A stretch of 64,000 nt of DNA from Pseudovibrio sp. Ad37. GTDB lineage: Bacteria > Pseudomonadota > Alphaproteobacteria > Rhizobiales > Stappiaceae. The notes below the pieces were generated by a model that saw nothing but the letters and a program-made list of their open reading frames with translations, did no database searches and had not been told where the DNA came from. Location: the NCBI RefSeq assembly GCF_001623075.1, contig NZ_LMCF01000021.1, positions 1 to 64,000 of the forward strand. Reading direction: 5' to 3'. Numbering within the stretch: position 1 is the stretch's first letter; every line of letters starts with the position of its first letter. The position numbers and the translations under genes are program-made. Shown piece by piece: positions 53,007 to 62,716 of the stretch.

Positions 53007-56000
53007 TTAGCCTTCTGTCGCAGCCAGCAGGCTCGCGTTGCCACCAGACGCTGTTGTGTCAATGCAGAGGTGACGTTCCAGCTGATAACGCTCAGGCTGG
53101 TTACGCTCCATAATCAGCTGCATCAAAGCCCCCTCACGTTCGGCAAGCTCAGCTTTCATTTCTTTCAGCTCTTGCTCGCTGTGGTTCGCTGCAATGGCAT
53201 CAACCCCATGAAGTTCTTTCAGAGCACCAACGGCCAGATTGCCTTCCAATGCGACGATTGGAGCGGAAAGAGTGCGCAGCTTCACAGCCAGCTTCTCAGC
53301 GTCTTGTCCAACAGCAATCACCCCGTTGCCAGCTGCCAAAGCCAGAACCACCTGATGCTTCAGGCTTTCTGTATCCGGGCCCAGGCAAAGCACGGTGCCA
53401 CGTGGCGCAGCATAAAGGCGGTTGGATTCACCGGTTGGCCCAGGCATGTTGCGTGCGTGATCAGCCGCAACACGGTTCAGCAGACCTGTTTCCTTCTCAA
53501 ACAGGGTTGCCAGCTCGGTGAAGCGACCAAAATTACCTTCCCACGTGCTGGTGCGTAATGCCCCTCGCGCTTTAAAGATATCCTCGGCGGAGACGGTTTT
53601 GCTCAGCTCCACACTGGTCGCCGCTGACGTGTCTGCAAGACGGAAACGAGCCACATAGTGAGGACCACCTGCTTTCGGGCCGGTACCAGACAGACCTTCA
53701 CCACCAAACGGCTGAGATCCAACAATCGCGCCAATCTGGTTTCGGTTCACATAAAGGTTGCCCACCTTCACGCGCTCTACAATGTGCTGAACACGGCTAT
53801 CTACACGGGTATGCAGACCAAATGTCAGACCGAACTCTTTTGTATTGATCGCGTCAATCGTCTGGTCGATCTCTTCTGCCTTGAAGGTTGCAATGTGCAG
53901 AACAGGACCAAAAATTTCTTCGTCCAGCTCTTCGATACCGTCCAGTTTGATCAGTGTCGGAGCAATGAAGTGACCTTTGGTTGGTGCCTTCATCTGTTTG
54001 ATAACGCGACCTTTTTCAGCCCACTTCTCACAATGTGCAGCAATCTTCTTCTGCGCAGATGCATCAATCACCGGACCAACATCCGTTGACAGGGCTGATG
54101 GATCACCCAGTTCCAACTCACTCATGGCACCTAGAAGCATCGCTTTGAAATCTTCAAAGATATCTTCCTGAACATAAAGCATGCGCAGTGCAGAACAACG
54201 CTGACCCGCACTTTGGAAACTGGAAGCAATCACATCACGAACAGCCTGCTCAGGCAGAGCCGTGGAATCCACGATCATAGCGTTAAGCCCACCTGTTTCC
54301 GCGATCAGCGGTGCAGATGGAGCAAGCGCTTTTGCCATAGCACGGTTGATGTGCTGCGCAGTTCCGGTAGATCCGGTAAAGCAAACACCAGCCACACGGC
54401 TGTCAGATGTCAGTGCTGCGCCAACTTCGCCAGCACCCGGCAGCAACTGCAGAGTCTCGACAGGAATGCCAGCCTTGTGCATCAGGCCAACAGCAAATGT
54501 TGCGATCAGTGGTGTCTGTGGCGCAGGCTTGGCAAGCACTGGGTTGCCAGCTGCCAGAGCGGCAAAAATCTGCCCCGAGAAAATCGCAAGCGGGAAGTTC
54601 CAGGGAGAGATACAGGTGATTGGACCACGAAGGCCGCCTTTACCATCACGCTCATCAAGACGGATCGCTTCGTTCGCGTAGTAGCGTGCAAAGTCAACCG
54701 CTTCACGCAGTTCGTTGATGGCATCCATGTAGGTCTTGCCAGCTTCACGGGTGAGCAGAGCAAAGATCTCAGGAGCATTCTCTTCAAACAAGTCTGCCGC
54801 TTTGCGAAGGATGACAGCGCGGTCTTCCGCACTCTTGTCTGCCCATTCAGGGCAGCCATTATGTGCGGTAGTCAAAGCCGCTTCAATCTGCTCCGGCGTC
54901 GCGGTCGCTACGCTGCCAACAACATCCCGCAGGTCTGCAGGGTTTTTCACGCTCACCGCTTCAGCGTTCTTGACGGAAGCTGCAATGACAGGATGGCCGT
55001 TCCACTTGGTTGCTGAGAAGGACTTCAGGTTCTCAACATACTCAGCTTCCTGGCGTGTATCACTCAGGTCCCAGCCCTTTGCGTTTTTACGTCCCGCACC
55101 GTAAAGCGCTGGTGGGAGAGGGATCTTGGAGTTGGCAACATGCTCGCCATACTTTTCGATATGAACAAGCGGATCCTGTGCAATCGCCTCTGGTGTCACG
55201 TTTTCATCACGGATCTGGTGCACGAAAGAGCTGTTCGCACCATTTTCCAAGAGGCGGCGAACCAGATAAGCCAGCAGGTCTTTGTGTGCACCAACCGGAG
55301 CGTAGATGCGGCAGTTGGAGCCGTGTTTCTTCATGGTGCGCTCGTGAAGCGCTTCGCCCATGCCATGCAGGCGTTGGAACTCGTAAGAGCTTAGCGGAAG
55401 ATTTTTCCCCAGTTCCAGAATGGTTGCAACACTGTGCGCATTGTGAGTTGCAAACTGCGGATAGATGCGATCCGTCATACCCAGCAGTTTTTCAGCACAA
55501 GCAGTGTAGGAGATGTCAGTGGATACCTTACGGGTGAAGACCGGATAGCCATCAATACCGAGGGTCTGCGCACGCTTGATCTCGCTGTCCCAGTAAGCAC
55601 CTTTCACCAGACGCACCATGATCTTGCGATCATACTTCTCAGCAACCGCATAAAGCCAGTCGATCACGTGAGTTGCACGTGGTCCAAACGCCTGTACAAC
55701 AATACCGAAACCGTCCCAGCCCTCAGTTGCAGGATCCGCCAGCAACGCTTCAATCACATCAAGGGAAATGTCGAGGCGATCCGCTTCTTCTGCATCAATG
55801 TTGAAGCCCATATTGGAGGACTTCGCCAGCATGATAAGGGAAAGAGTGCGAGGAACCAGCTCTTTCATGACACGTTCGCGCTTGGCAAACTCATAGCGTG
55901 GGTGCAGAGCCGAAAGCTTGACTGAAATGCCTGGATTTTCGCGAATGCTTGCTTTCGTGCAATTGCTGGAAAGCGCGGTAATCGCTTTGGAGTAGGACAG

Positions 56001-56645
56001 ATGATAGCGCTTTGCATCAGCCTCGGTCCGAGCAGCTTCGCCAAGCATGTCGTAGGAGTAGGTGAAGCCGTTGCCTTCTTCCGCACGCGCATTACGCATG
56101 GCTTCGCGGATGGTACGGCCAAGAACGAACTGGCGACCCAATTCTTTCATTGCCTGCGCAACAGCAGTACGAACCACAGGCTCACCAAGGCGCTTCACAA
56201 CACCGCGAATGGTGCCAACGAGCCCCTGATCATCTTGCGCCAGAACTTTACCAGTCAGCAGCAGCGCCCATGTGGACGCGTTGATCAGTGTGGAAGAAGA
56301 CTGACCCAGGTGCTCTCCCCAGGCACTTGGAGTAATCTTATCCGCAATCAACGCATCAATTGTCTGGGCATCAGGCACGCGAAGCAAAGCTTCCGCAAGG
56401 CACATCAGCGCAATGCCTTCCTGAGTTGAGAGGCCGTATTCGCCGAGAAAACTCTCCATGATTGTTGGAGAGGTGTTCGCCCGCAAATCTGAGATCAAAT
56501 CTGCCGCTTTATCAGATGCCCGCTTACGCGCCGCCTCATCCATTTGCAGGGATGAAATGAGCTCCTGAACCACCTGATTTTCGTCAGGAAGGTAGTTATC
56601 TCTGATTTTGTTGCGGATGATCTCCGGCGTAGCCTCTGATCCCAT
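53007..56645 (-). CDS. putA: Proline dehydrogenase/glutamate-semialdehyde dehydrogenase PutA
   Basis: A 1212-aa bifunctional enzyme oxidising proline to glutamate. The FAD-dependent PRODH domain is in the first half (VKLSALHPRYEFAKRE, MVRLVKGAYWDSEIKRAQ, YEFQRLHGMGEALH). The ALDH domain is in the second (ISPWNFPLAIFSGQIFAALA, catalytic Cys in SAGQRCSALRML, GFTGST-type CFTGSTGTAQ). A C-terminal extension follows (to LLAATEG). There is no N-terminal ribbon-helix-helix domain, so it is not a DNA-binding PutA. Regulation is assigned to the divergent Lrp-type gene. Confidence 0.97.
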   Translation of the reverse strand: MGSEATPEIIRNKIRDNYLPDENQVVQELISSLQMDEAARKRASDKAADLISDLRANTSPTIMESFLGEYGLSTQEGIALMCLAEALLRVPDAQTIDALIADKITPSAWGEHLGQSSSTLINASTWALLLTGKVLAQDDQGLVGTIRGVVKRLGEPVVRTAVAQAMKELGRQFVLGRTIREAMRNARAEEGNGFTYSYDMLGEAARTEADAKRYHLSYSKAITALSSNCTKASIRENPGISVKLSALHPRYEFAKRERVMKELVPRTLSLIMLAKSSNMGFNIDAEEADRLDISLDVIEALLADPATEGWDGFGIVVQAFGPRATHVIDWLYAVAEKYDRKIMVRLVKGAYWDSEIKRAQTLGIDGYPVFTRKVSTDISYTACAEKLLGMTDRIYPQFATHNAHSVATILELGKNLPLSSYEFQRLHGMGEALHERTMKKHGSNCRIYAPVGAHKDLLAYLVRRLLENGANSSFVHQIRDENVTPEAIAQDPLVHIEKYGEHVANSKIPLPPALYGAGRKNAKGWDLSDTRQEAEYVENLKSFSATKWNGHPVIAASVKNAEAVSVKNPADLRDVVGSVATATPEQIEAALTTAHNGCPEWADKSAEDRAVILRKAADLFEENAPEIFALLTREAGKTYMDAINELREAVDFARYYANEAIRLDERDGKGGLRGPITCISPWNFPLAIFSGQIFAALAAGNPVLAKPAPQTPLIATFAVGLMHKAGIPVETLQLLPGAGEVGAALTSDSRVAGVCFTGSTGTAQHINRAMAKALAPSAPLIAETGGLNAMIVDSTALPEQAVRDVIASSFQSAGQRCSALRMLYVQEDIFEDFKAMLLGAMSELELGDPSALSTDVGPVIDASAQKKIAAHCEKWAEKGRVIKQMKAPTKGHFIAPTLIKLDGIEELDEEIFGPVLHIATFKAEEIDQTIDAINTKEFGLTFGLHTRVDSRVQHIVERVKVGNLYVNRNQIGAIVGSQPFGGEGLSGTGPKAGGPHYVARFRLADTSAATSVELSKTVSAEDIFKARGALRTSTWEGNFGRFTELATLFEKETGLLNRVAADHARNMPGPTGESNRLYAAPRGTVLCLGPDTESLKHQVVLALAAGNGVIAVGQDAEKLAVKLRTLSAPIVALEGNLAVGALKELHGVDAIAANHSEQELKEMKAELAEREGALMQLIMERNQPERYQLERHLCIDTTASGGNASLLAATEG

Positions 56646-56738
56646 GCCGTGCTCCCTACTGTTAAATACCTATTGTTGAACTGACATTAGCAAAATACCC
56701 ATAGGGATGTTTCCTGTATTTTTTGATGGTAAAGACTA

Positions 56739-56761
56739 TTCGACTTTGATATTCAGTCGAA
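56739..56761. promoter_or_regulatory. Inverted repeat in the putA-putR divergent promoter
   Basis: TTCGACT and AGTCGAA flank nine AT-rich bases (TTGATATTC). Its centre is about 43 bases before the putR start and 104 before the putA start. It is a candidate binding site for the Lrp-type regulator. Confidence 0.5.
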
Positions 56762-56792
56762 ATGGTCGTTATGAATAATAAAATGGCATATC

Positions 56793-57245
56793 ATGGAGAA
56801 ATTGGACGATTTTGATCGTAAGATTGTAGAAGAACTGCAAAAATGCGGGCGCATCACTGTCACTGACCTTGCGAAAAAGGTAGGCCTCTCTAAAACGCCT
56901 TGCCAAATTCGCATGAAGAAGCTGGAGGATGCGGGATACATTCTTGGCTATCGGGCAGAAGTCGATCACACCAAGTTAGGTGCTGGTCATATCGCGTTTG
57001 TACAGGTCAAACTTAACGACACGCGCTCACGCTCACTGGAAGCTTTCAACGCAGCTGCGCGGGAAATCCCAGAGATCGAAGAATGCCACATGATTGCAAG
57101 CGGATTTGATTACCTGCTGAAAGTGCGAACCAAGGATATCGGAAGTTATCGCCGCGTACTGGGAGAAAAACTCTCTGAAATGCCTTATGTAGCGCAGACA
57201 TCGACATTCGTTTGTATGGAGCAGGTCAAAGACAGGCCGTTCTAG
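56793..57245 (+). CDS. putR: Lrp/AsnC-family regulator, probable PutR
   Basis: A 150-aa regulator. The N-terminal HTH (FDRKIVEELQKCGRITVTDLAKKVGLSKTPCQIRMKKLED) and the C-terminal RAM domain (EIEECHMIASGFDYLLKVRTKD) match PutR of Agrobacterium and Rhodobacter, which activates putA on proline. It is divergent from putA. Its stop codon shares CTAG with the stop of the convergent GNAT gene. Confidence 0.9.
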   Translation: MEKLDDFDRKIVEELQKCGRITVTDLAKKVGLSKTPCQIRMKKLEDAGYILGYRAEVDHTKLGAGHIAFVQVKLNDTRSRSLEAFNAAAREIPEIEECHMIASGFDYLLKVRTKDIGSYRRVLGEKLSEMPYVAQTSTFVCMEQVKDRPF

Positions 57246-57748
57246 TCGACACCACGCTGCATGTAGTGTGCGTTCGCTCCATATGCTCTGAGTTTATCCT
57301 TGAGCAGTTGTTCGTGCACTGCTCGAAAGCCACGTGCCAGCCAGAACTCATTGGCGGTGTCCAGAGCAACCAGCGCAAACGTGTTGATGTAAAGACTGCG
57401 GGCGACCTGGCTCAACTGCTCAAGAACAGCTCGGGCTGCACCAATGCCTTGTGCCTCCGACAGCAGGGCTATGTCGTGAATGTAATAGACTTCGGCCTTA
57501 AAGGGCAGGGAGCCCAGTAAGCTTGAAAGCGGCGGGATACTGCGATTTTCCCATGGATGAGAGATGATGTAGCCGAGGATGGTGTCTCTATCGTTTTGTC
57601 GCAGCACCTGACAGCCATGAGGAAACAGTCGCACACGTTCCCGAACACAGTCGATATCCTCCGGCAAATGCGGATAGGTCTGCTGCATGATCTGGTCGAT
57701 CTCGTGCAGGTCGTCTTCTTGCATCTGGTGCCAGCTAAAATTCTCCAT
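57242..57748 (-). CDS. GNAT-family N-acetyltransferase
   Basis: A 168-aa acyltransferase. It opens FSWHQMQEDDLHEIDQIMQQ and has VYYIHDIALLSEAQGIGAARAVLEQL, with the Q-x-x-G-x-G/A CoA-binding motif as QGIGAA. Its gene lies 23 bases downstream of the NhaC-type antiporter gene in the same direction, so it may be the last gene of the arginine operon. Its stop overlaps putR's stop within CTAG. The substrate is unknown. Confidence 0.85.
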   Translation of the reverse strand: MENFSWHQMQEDDLHEIDQIMQQTYPHLPEDIDCVRERVRLFPHGCQVLRQNDRDTILGYIISHPWENRSIPPLSSLLGSLPFKAEVYYIHDIALLSEAQGIGAARAVLEQLSQVARSLYINTFALVALDTANEFWLARGFRAVHEQLLKDKLRAYGANAHYMQRGVD

Positions 57749-57771
57749 GGCGGTGCTGCATTTCTCACTAA

Positions 57772-59256
57772 TCAGGCTTCTTGCTCATCATCCGGCAGCA
57801 CAATACGCTCAGGCTTGTGATCTGTCATCGTCAACATTCTCCATCCCATCACAGCAAACAGAATTGTCAGGAGGGGGCTGACGATGTTGAAGAAGGCAAA
57901 TCCAGCAAATGCCAGCGTTGGAACACCAAGTGTAGCCGCCATATAAGCGCCACAGCTGTTCCATGGAATGAGAGCGGAGGTCACTGTTGCGCTATCCCCA
58001 ACCGCACGGGACAGAACCTCAGGCCGCAAACGGCGTTGGCGGAAAGATTTGCGATACATCCGACCCGGAATAACAATTGCAATGTACTGGTCTGCAGCCA
58101 GAATGTTAGTCGCGATTGCAGTTGAAACCAGTGACAATACCAGCGCACCAGTGGTCTTGGCTGCGTGCAGGATAGGGCCAATAATCCGATCCAGAATACC
58201 AGCTTTCTCAACCACGCCACCAAACGCTAAAGCAGTCATGATCAGCCAGATGGTCGTCAGCATATTGCCCATGCCACCACGGCTTAAAAGAGCATCAATG
58301 GAAGGGTCTCCTGTGACGCTCACATAGCCGTTGGACATCGCGATCCAGACGCCTTTGATCACCTCAAGCGAGTAGGGCAATGCCGGAGATGCGGCAAGAC
58401 CAATCACTTTGTCTGGATCCATAATGATTGCAAAAAGCCCCCCCGCCAGCGCGCCAATAAAGATAGTTGTAAACGGAGGATAGCGGATCATTGCCAGTCC
58501 CAAAACCAGCAGGAGTGGAAGGAAATTGAGCAAGGTAATGTCGTAGTGCTGCTCAATACTGGTCAACGTGCCTTGCGCGACAAAGTCTCCGGGTTCTCCG
58601 AGCCACCAGAAGAGGGCTAGCGAAATGATGAGAGCAGGTATGGACGTCCAGAGATTTTCTTTGATGTGCGTATAAAGGTTGGATCCTGCCGCCGCAGTTG
58701 CCAGATTAGTTGCATCAGAAAGTGGGGAGGACTTATCCCCGAAATAGGCACCTGACAGGATCGCGCCGGCAGTGATAGCGGGATCGAGGCCCATCTTTGT
58801 CGAGATTCCCATCAACCCGATACCAATGGTTCCTGCAACGGTCCACGAACTACCAATACTGACCGAAACCAAGGCGCAAATGATGACGGTCGTGAAGTAG
58901 AAGTAATTTGGGCTAAGAAGTTGTAATCCATAATAAACCATCGCCATGATGGTGCCGGACATAGCCCATGTGCCGATCAGCGAGCCCACTGCAAATAAAA
59001 TGAAGATCGCATGAAGGCCGGTGCTCACGCTATCAACGACAGCATCCTTCAGTTCATCAAATTGAAAACCATGAAACAGAGCCACAAAGCTGGCGATCAG
59101 GGCACAAAACAAGAGCGCAATCTGGTTTGGTCCTGAGGAGGCTTCATCTCCAAACAGATAGTAGGAAAGCGCAAGCAGGATAACGAGCGAGGCAACGGGA
59201 ATGATCGCTCCGGCCAGCGACATTTTTTGAGAATATGGAGCTGGCACTTTGGCCAT
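57772..59256 (-). CDS. Na+/H+ antiporter, NhaC family
   Basis: A 494-aa inner-membrane antiporter with about 11-12 spans. Characteristic runs are SSWTVAGTIGIGLMGI, AGAILSGAYFGDKSSPLSDATNLA and DQYIAIVIPGRMYR. ATG 59256 (MAKVPAPYSQKMSLAG) with AAAGGAC upstream is the start; the frame back to 59346 is a leader over the terminator. It lies downstream of arcC behind a hairpin, so it may be transcribed by readthrough. NhaC homologues also exchange malate/lactate or amino acids, so an arginine-pathway role is possible. Confidence 0.88.
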   Translation of the reverse strand: MAKVPAPYSQKMSLAGAIIPVASLVILLALSYYLFGDEASSGPNQIALLFCALIASFVALFHGFQFDELKDAVVDSVSTGLHAIFILFAVGSLIGTWAMSGTIMAMVYYGLQLLSPNYFYFTTVIICALVSVSIGSSWTVAGTIGIGLMGISTKMGLDPAITAGAILSGAYFGDKSSPLSDATNLATAAAGSNLYTHIKENLWTSIPALIISLALFWWLGEPGDFVAQGTLTSIEQHYDITLLNFLPLLLVLGLAMIRYPPFTTIFIGALAGGLFAIIMDPDKVIGLAASPALPYSLEVIKGVWIAMSNGYVSVTGDPSIDALLSRGGMGNMLTTIWLIMTALAFGGVVEKAGILDRIIGPILHAAKTTGALVLSLVSTAIATNILAADQYIAIVIPGRMYRKSFRQRRLRPEVLSRAVGDSATVTSALIPWNSCGAYMAATLGVPTLAFAGFAFFNIVSPLLTILFAVMGWRMLTMTDHKPERIVLPDDEQEA

Positions 59257-59338
59257 ATGCAATTCGTCCTTTGTTTTCCTGTTGTTTTGATGGGCAAAAT
59301 GAAGCCCAAGGACAATCAAATGCATTTGAAAACAGGAA

Positions 59339-59367
59339 CGCCCCAAAGCTCACTCAGCTTCGGGGCG
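59339..59367 (-). terminator. Hairpin after arcC
   Basis: On the minus strand, CGCCCCGAAGCT pairs with AGCTTTGGGGCG around GAGTG, then TTCCTGTTTTC. It starts seven bases after the arcC stop. It is a strong stem with a poor T-run; readthrough into the antiporter gene is possible. Confidence 0.7.
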
Positions 59368-59373
59368 TTCATC

Positions 59374-60306
59374 TCAGTAAAACGTGGTGTCACCAGCCGC
59401 TGTGGTAATCGAAGTCCCTTTCTCTCCCAAAATTGCTTGAGGCACTTCAGCGAGCGTGCATATGACGGATTTTTTGCCGGTTTGCCGTGCAAAAGTCTGT
59501 GCTGCTTCTACTTTTGGTCCCATAGAACCTGCAGCAAAACCGTAGGCATCTAGTGCATCCGGAGAGGCCGATTTGATCGCGCGTTGGCTTGGTGTACCCC
59601 AATCCAGATAGACGGCATCCGCATCTGTTGCCATAATGTAGACGTCAGCATCAATCTCTTTGGCAAGAAGGCCTGAACACCGGTCTTTATCGATCACACA
59701 TTCCACACCAACGAGCTTCTTTTCTTCGTTGTACATAGTTGGAATGCCGCCCCCACCTGCTGCGATGACAAGCACATCATGGTCCAGAAGCCACTTGATA
59801 GGCCGGATCTCAAAGATGTGTTTGGGTAATGGGCTTGGCACAACGCGCCGCCACTTATCTCCATCTTCTCGAATGGACCAGCCTTTCTCATCAGCAAGTC
59901 TCTCCGCTTCTTCTTTGGAGTAAAGCGGACCGATGGGCTTTGTTGGGTCTTTGAAAGCCGGATCGTTCGGATCAACCTCAACCTGCGTGAGGATCGTGGC
60001 AAATGGCTTTTCAAAGGGCAGGAGGTTCCCAAGTTCCTGCTCGATCATGTAGCCAATCATGCCAACTGTTTCAGCGCCCAACACATCCAGTGGGTAGGCC
60101 TCAACCTGCTCGTAAGCAGCACCTTGCAGAGCCAACAAGCCGACCTGAGGGCCATTCCCGTGCGTGATGACCACTTCATGACCATCATCATAAAGTGGCG
60201 CCAGCGCTTCTGCGGCGATCCGCGCATTCTTTCGTTGGTTTTCGGCAGTCATTGCCTCTCCACGCCGGAGAAGGGCATTCCCGCCAAGAGCGACGACAAC
60301 ACGCAT
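59374..60306 (-). CDS. arcC: Carbamate kinase ArcC
   Basis: A 310-aa kinase converting carbamoyl phosphate and ADP to ATP, CO2 and ammonia. It opens [16 protein letters not shown] and has [48 protein letters not shown] and [13 protein letters not shown], all family marks. It overlaps the arcB stop by one base and catalyses the ATP-yielding last step of the pathway. Confidence 0.96.
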   Translation of the reverse strand: MRVVVALGGNALLRRGEAMTAENQRKNARIAAEALAPLYDDGHEVVITHGNGPQVGLLALQGAAYEQVEAYPLDVLGAETVGMIGYMIEQELGNLLPFEKPFATILTQVEVDPNDPAFKDPTKPIGPLYSKEEAERLADEKGWSIREDGDKWRRVVPSPLPKHIFEIRPIKWLLDHDVLVIAAGGGGIPTMYNEEKKLVGVECVIDKDRCSGLLAKEIDADVYIMATDADAVYLDWGTPSQRAIKSASPDALDAYGFAAGSMGPKVEAAQTFARQTGKKSVICTLAEVPQAILGEKGTSITTAAGDTTFY

Positions 60307-61310
60307 TATCGACCTCCAATCGTCGCAACCATGATGGCTTTAATAGTGTGGAGCCGGTTTTCAGCTTGCTCAAACGCCAGGTTGCGATCCGATTCAAAGA
60401 CATCATCGGTCACTTCCATCTCGGAGATACCGAACTTCTGGAAGATCTCTTCACCCACCTTGGTCTCCCGGTTATGGAAGGCTGGCAAACAATGCATAAA
60501 GAACGTGTTCGGGTTGCCGGTGCCTTCAATCAGGGCCTTGTTGATCTGGTAGTCACGCAACAATTTGATCCGGCTTTCCCAGACATCCGGCGGCTCACCC
60601 ATTGAGACCCAGACATCTGTATGGATGAAATCAACACCTTCGGTGCCTTCTTTAACGTCATCCGTAATTGTGATGCGCGCGCCATACCGCTTCGCATTGA
60701 GTTCGGCTGCTTTCAGCACATGCGGTTCGGGGTGCAGCTCTTGCGGGCCAATAATGCGAACATCACAGCCACATAGAGCACCCAGCATCAGCAAAGAGTT
60801 GCCCATGTTGTTGCGAGCATCGCCCAGATAGGCAAATGAAATTTCATGCAGTGGCTTGGGGCTGTGTTCGGTCATTGTCAACATATCAGCGAGCATCTGG
60901 GTTGGATGCCAGTCATCAGTCAAACCGTTATAGACCGGGACGCCGGAATACTCCGCCAGAGTTTCAACGGCCTTTTGCCCGGAACCACGAAACTCAATGG
61001 CATCGAACATCCGACCCAGCACACGCGCGGTATCCTTCATGGATTCTTTGTGACCGATCTGAGAGCCGGATGGATCCAGATAGGTGACATGTGCTCCCTG
61101 ATCGTGAGCGGCAACCTCGAAGGCGCAACGGGTACGGGTAGAGGTTTTTTCAAAGATAAGGCAGATGTTCTTATCGACAAGTGTCTGCCGTTCTGTTCCA
61201 GAGTATTTGGCTCGCTTGAGATCACGGGCCAGATCCAGCATGTAAAGTACTTCGCGTTGGCTGAAGTCTTTGAGCTTAAGGTAACTGCGACCTTTCAGAT
61301 TGAAAGCCAT
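60306..61310 (-). CDS. arcB: Ornithine carbamoyltransferase, catabolic ArcB
   Basis: A 334-aa enzyme cleaving citrulline phosphorolytically to ornithine and carbamoyl phosphate. The carbamoyl-phosphate motif is [15 protein letters not shown], with [21 protein letters not shown] and the ornithine loop [10 protein letters not shown]. Its place between arcA and arcC identifies the catabolic form. Confidence 0.95.
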   Translation of the reverse strand: MAFNLKGRSYLKLKDFSQREVLYMLDLARDLKRAKYSGTERQTLVDKNICLIFEKTSTRTRCAFEVAAHDQGAHVTYLDPSGSQIGHKESMKDTARVLGRMFDAIEFRGSGQKAVETLAEYSGVPVYNGLTDDWHPTQMLADMLTMTEHSPKPLHEISFAYLGDARNNMGNSLLMLGALCGCDVRIIGPQELHPEPHVLKAAELNAKRYGARITITDDVKEGTEGVDFIHTDVWVSMGEPPDVWESRIKLLRDYQINKALIEGTGNPNTFFMHCLPAFHNRETKVGEEIFQKFGISEMEVTDDVFESDRNLAFEQAENRLHTIKAIMVATIGGR

Positions 61311-61366
61311 TTTTCCTTACTCTCCATCTCTTGGATGTTTTTATAATTCAACGGAGTTTGAAAAGA

Positions 61367-62593
61367 CTAGAACTCCACGGCCTCACGCACCGTTGGGCAG
61401 GTCATGCAGTGTCCACCACCGCGACCACGGCCCAGTTCAGACCCGTCTATGGCGATAACCTCCACACCGGCTCGTTGGAGTTTTGAGTTTGTATAGGTAT
61501 TTCGGCGATACCCAACCACGACACCAGGTTCGATGCAGACAACGTTGTTGCCATCATCCCATTGCTCGCGTTCCTGGTCATAAGCATTGCCGCCTGTGGT
61601 CACCACATGCAGCTTCTGCATACCAAGTGCATTGGCGATGACATCGAACAGATGTCCTTCATCCTGCCTGTAATCGACGCTTTCCGGTTTGTCTCCGGGA
61701 CGGATCGAGAAGCAGATGATCTCATCACAAACGCCTGAGAACGCTGTTGCTTTGTCGCGATCAAGAAGGGTGAAAACAGTGTCCAAGTGCATCGCTGCAC
61801 GGCTCTTTGGCATCTGGCAGGCAATGACCCGAGTTGCCGCCTTTTTGCGGAAAAGAGCACGCGCCACCTGACCGACAGCTTGAGGTGTGGTGCGTTCACC
61901 CATCCCGATTAAAACAACCCCATTGCCGATTGGCATGACGTCGCCGCCTTCCACGGTTGATTCATGGAAGTCCTCATCCGGATCACCCCACCAGAAGTTG
62001 ACCTTGCCCTTGAAGTGGGGGTGGAATTTGTAAATTGCAGTGGTGAGGAGCGTCTCGTTCTGGCGCGCCTGCCAGAACATCGGATTAAGCGTGACGCCGT
62101 TATAGATCCAGCAGGTCGTATCGCGGGTGAACAGTGTATTCGGCAGAGGCGGAATGACGAAATCATTTGCATCCAGATAGCTACCAAACACACCTGTTGG
62201 TTTGAAACCCAACTCACACCGTGCAATGCCGCCAATCAGATGATCCGCGAGGAATTTCTCGGGTTGTTCGTAAAGCCAGGCTCGCAGATCCTCGGCCATG
62301 CCATACCCAACGCGGTTGTGCGTGATACGGCGTTCCAGCACCCACTTACGAGCTTCCTGATCCTCCAACGTCTCCTTCAGCAGATTGTGCATTTCCAGTA
62401 CGCTCACACCGCGCTCTTCCATTCTGAGGCAGAAATCGTAGTGGTGTTTTTGCGCTTCACGAACCCAGATAACATCATCAAATAGCAACTCCTGACAGTT
62501 GCCGGGCGTAAGGCGCATATGCGCAAGTCCGGGACGGCAAACCAATACTTCTTTCAGTTTGCCAACTTCCGAATGAACACCAAATTCAGTCAT
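61367..62593 (-). CDS. arcA: Arginine deiminase ArcA
   Basis: A 408-aa enzyme hydrolysing arginine to citrulline and ammonia. It opens [22 protein letters not shown] and has [18 protein letters not shown] (with the Asp-containing substrate site), [24 protein letters not shown] and the catalytic Cys in [17 protein letters not shown]. First of the three arc enzymes and downstream of a YfcC-type carrier. Confidence 0.96.
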   Translation of the reverse strand: MTEFGVHSEVGKLKEVLVCRPGLAHMRLTPGNCQELLFDDVIWVREAQKHHYDFCLRMEERGVSVLEMHNLLKETLEDQEARKWVLERRITHNRVGYGMAEDLRAWLYEQPEKFLADHLIGGIARCELGFKPTGVFGSYLDANDFVIPPLPNTLFTRDTTCWIYNGVTLNPMFWQARQNETLLTTAIYKFHPHFKGKVNFWWGDPDEDFHESTVEGGDVMPIGNGVVLIGMGERTTPQAVGQVARALFRKKAATRVIACQMPKSRAAMHLDTVFTLLDRDKATAFSGVCDEIICFSIRPGDKPESVDYRQDEGHLFDVIANALGMQKLHVVTTGGNAYDQEREQWDDGNNVVCIEPGVVVGYRRNTYTNSKLQRAGVEVIAIDGSELGRGRGGGHCMTCPTVREAVEF

Positions 62594-62716
62594 GTTGCAG
62601 ACTCCGTTCCAGAATTCTTGTTTTGTGAGAGATCAACGTCTCTATGTTTGGTTCAGAGGTTTGATTTGTGCGGTGCAGAGGCATGTTTGCCTCTGCAAAG
62701 ATTGGAGAAACCGCCT

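Noticed and set aside
53989-55537. Plus-strand ORFs opposite putA
   Set aside because: Antisense to a full-length, well-conserved gene.
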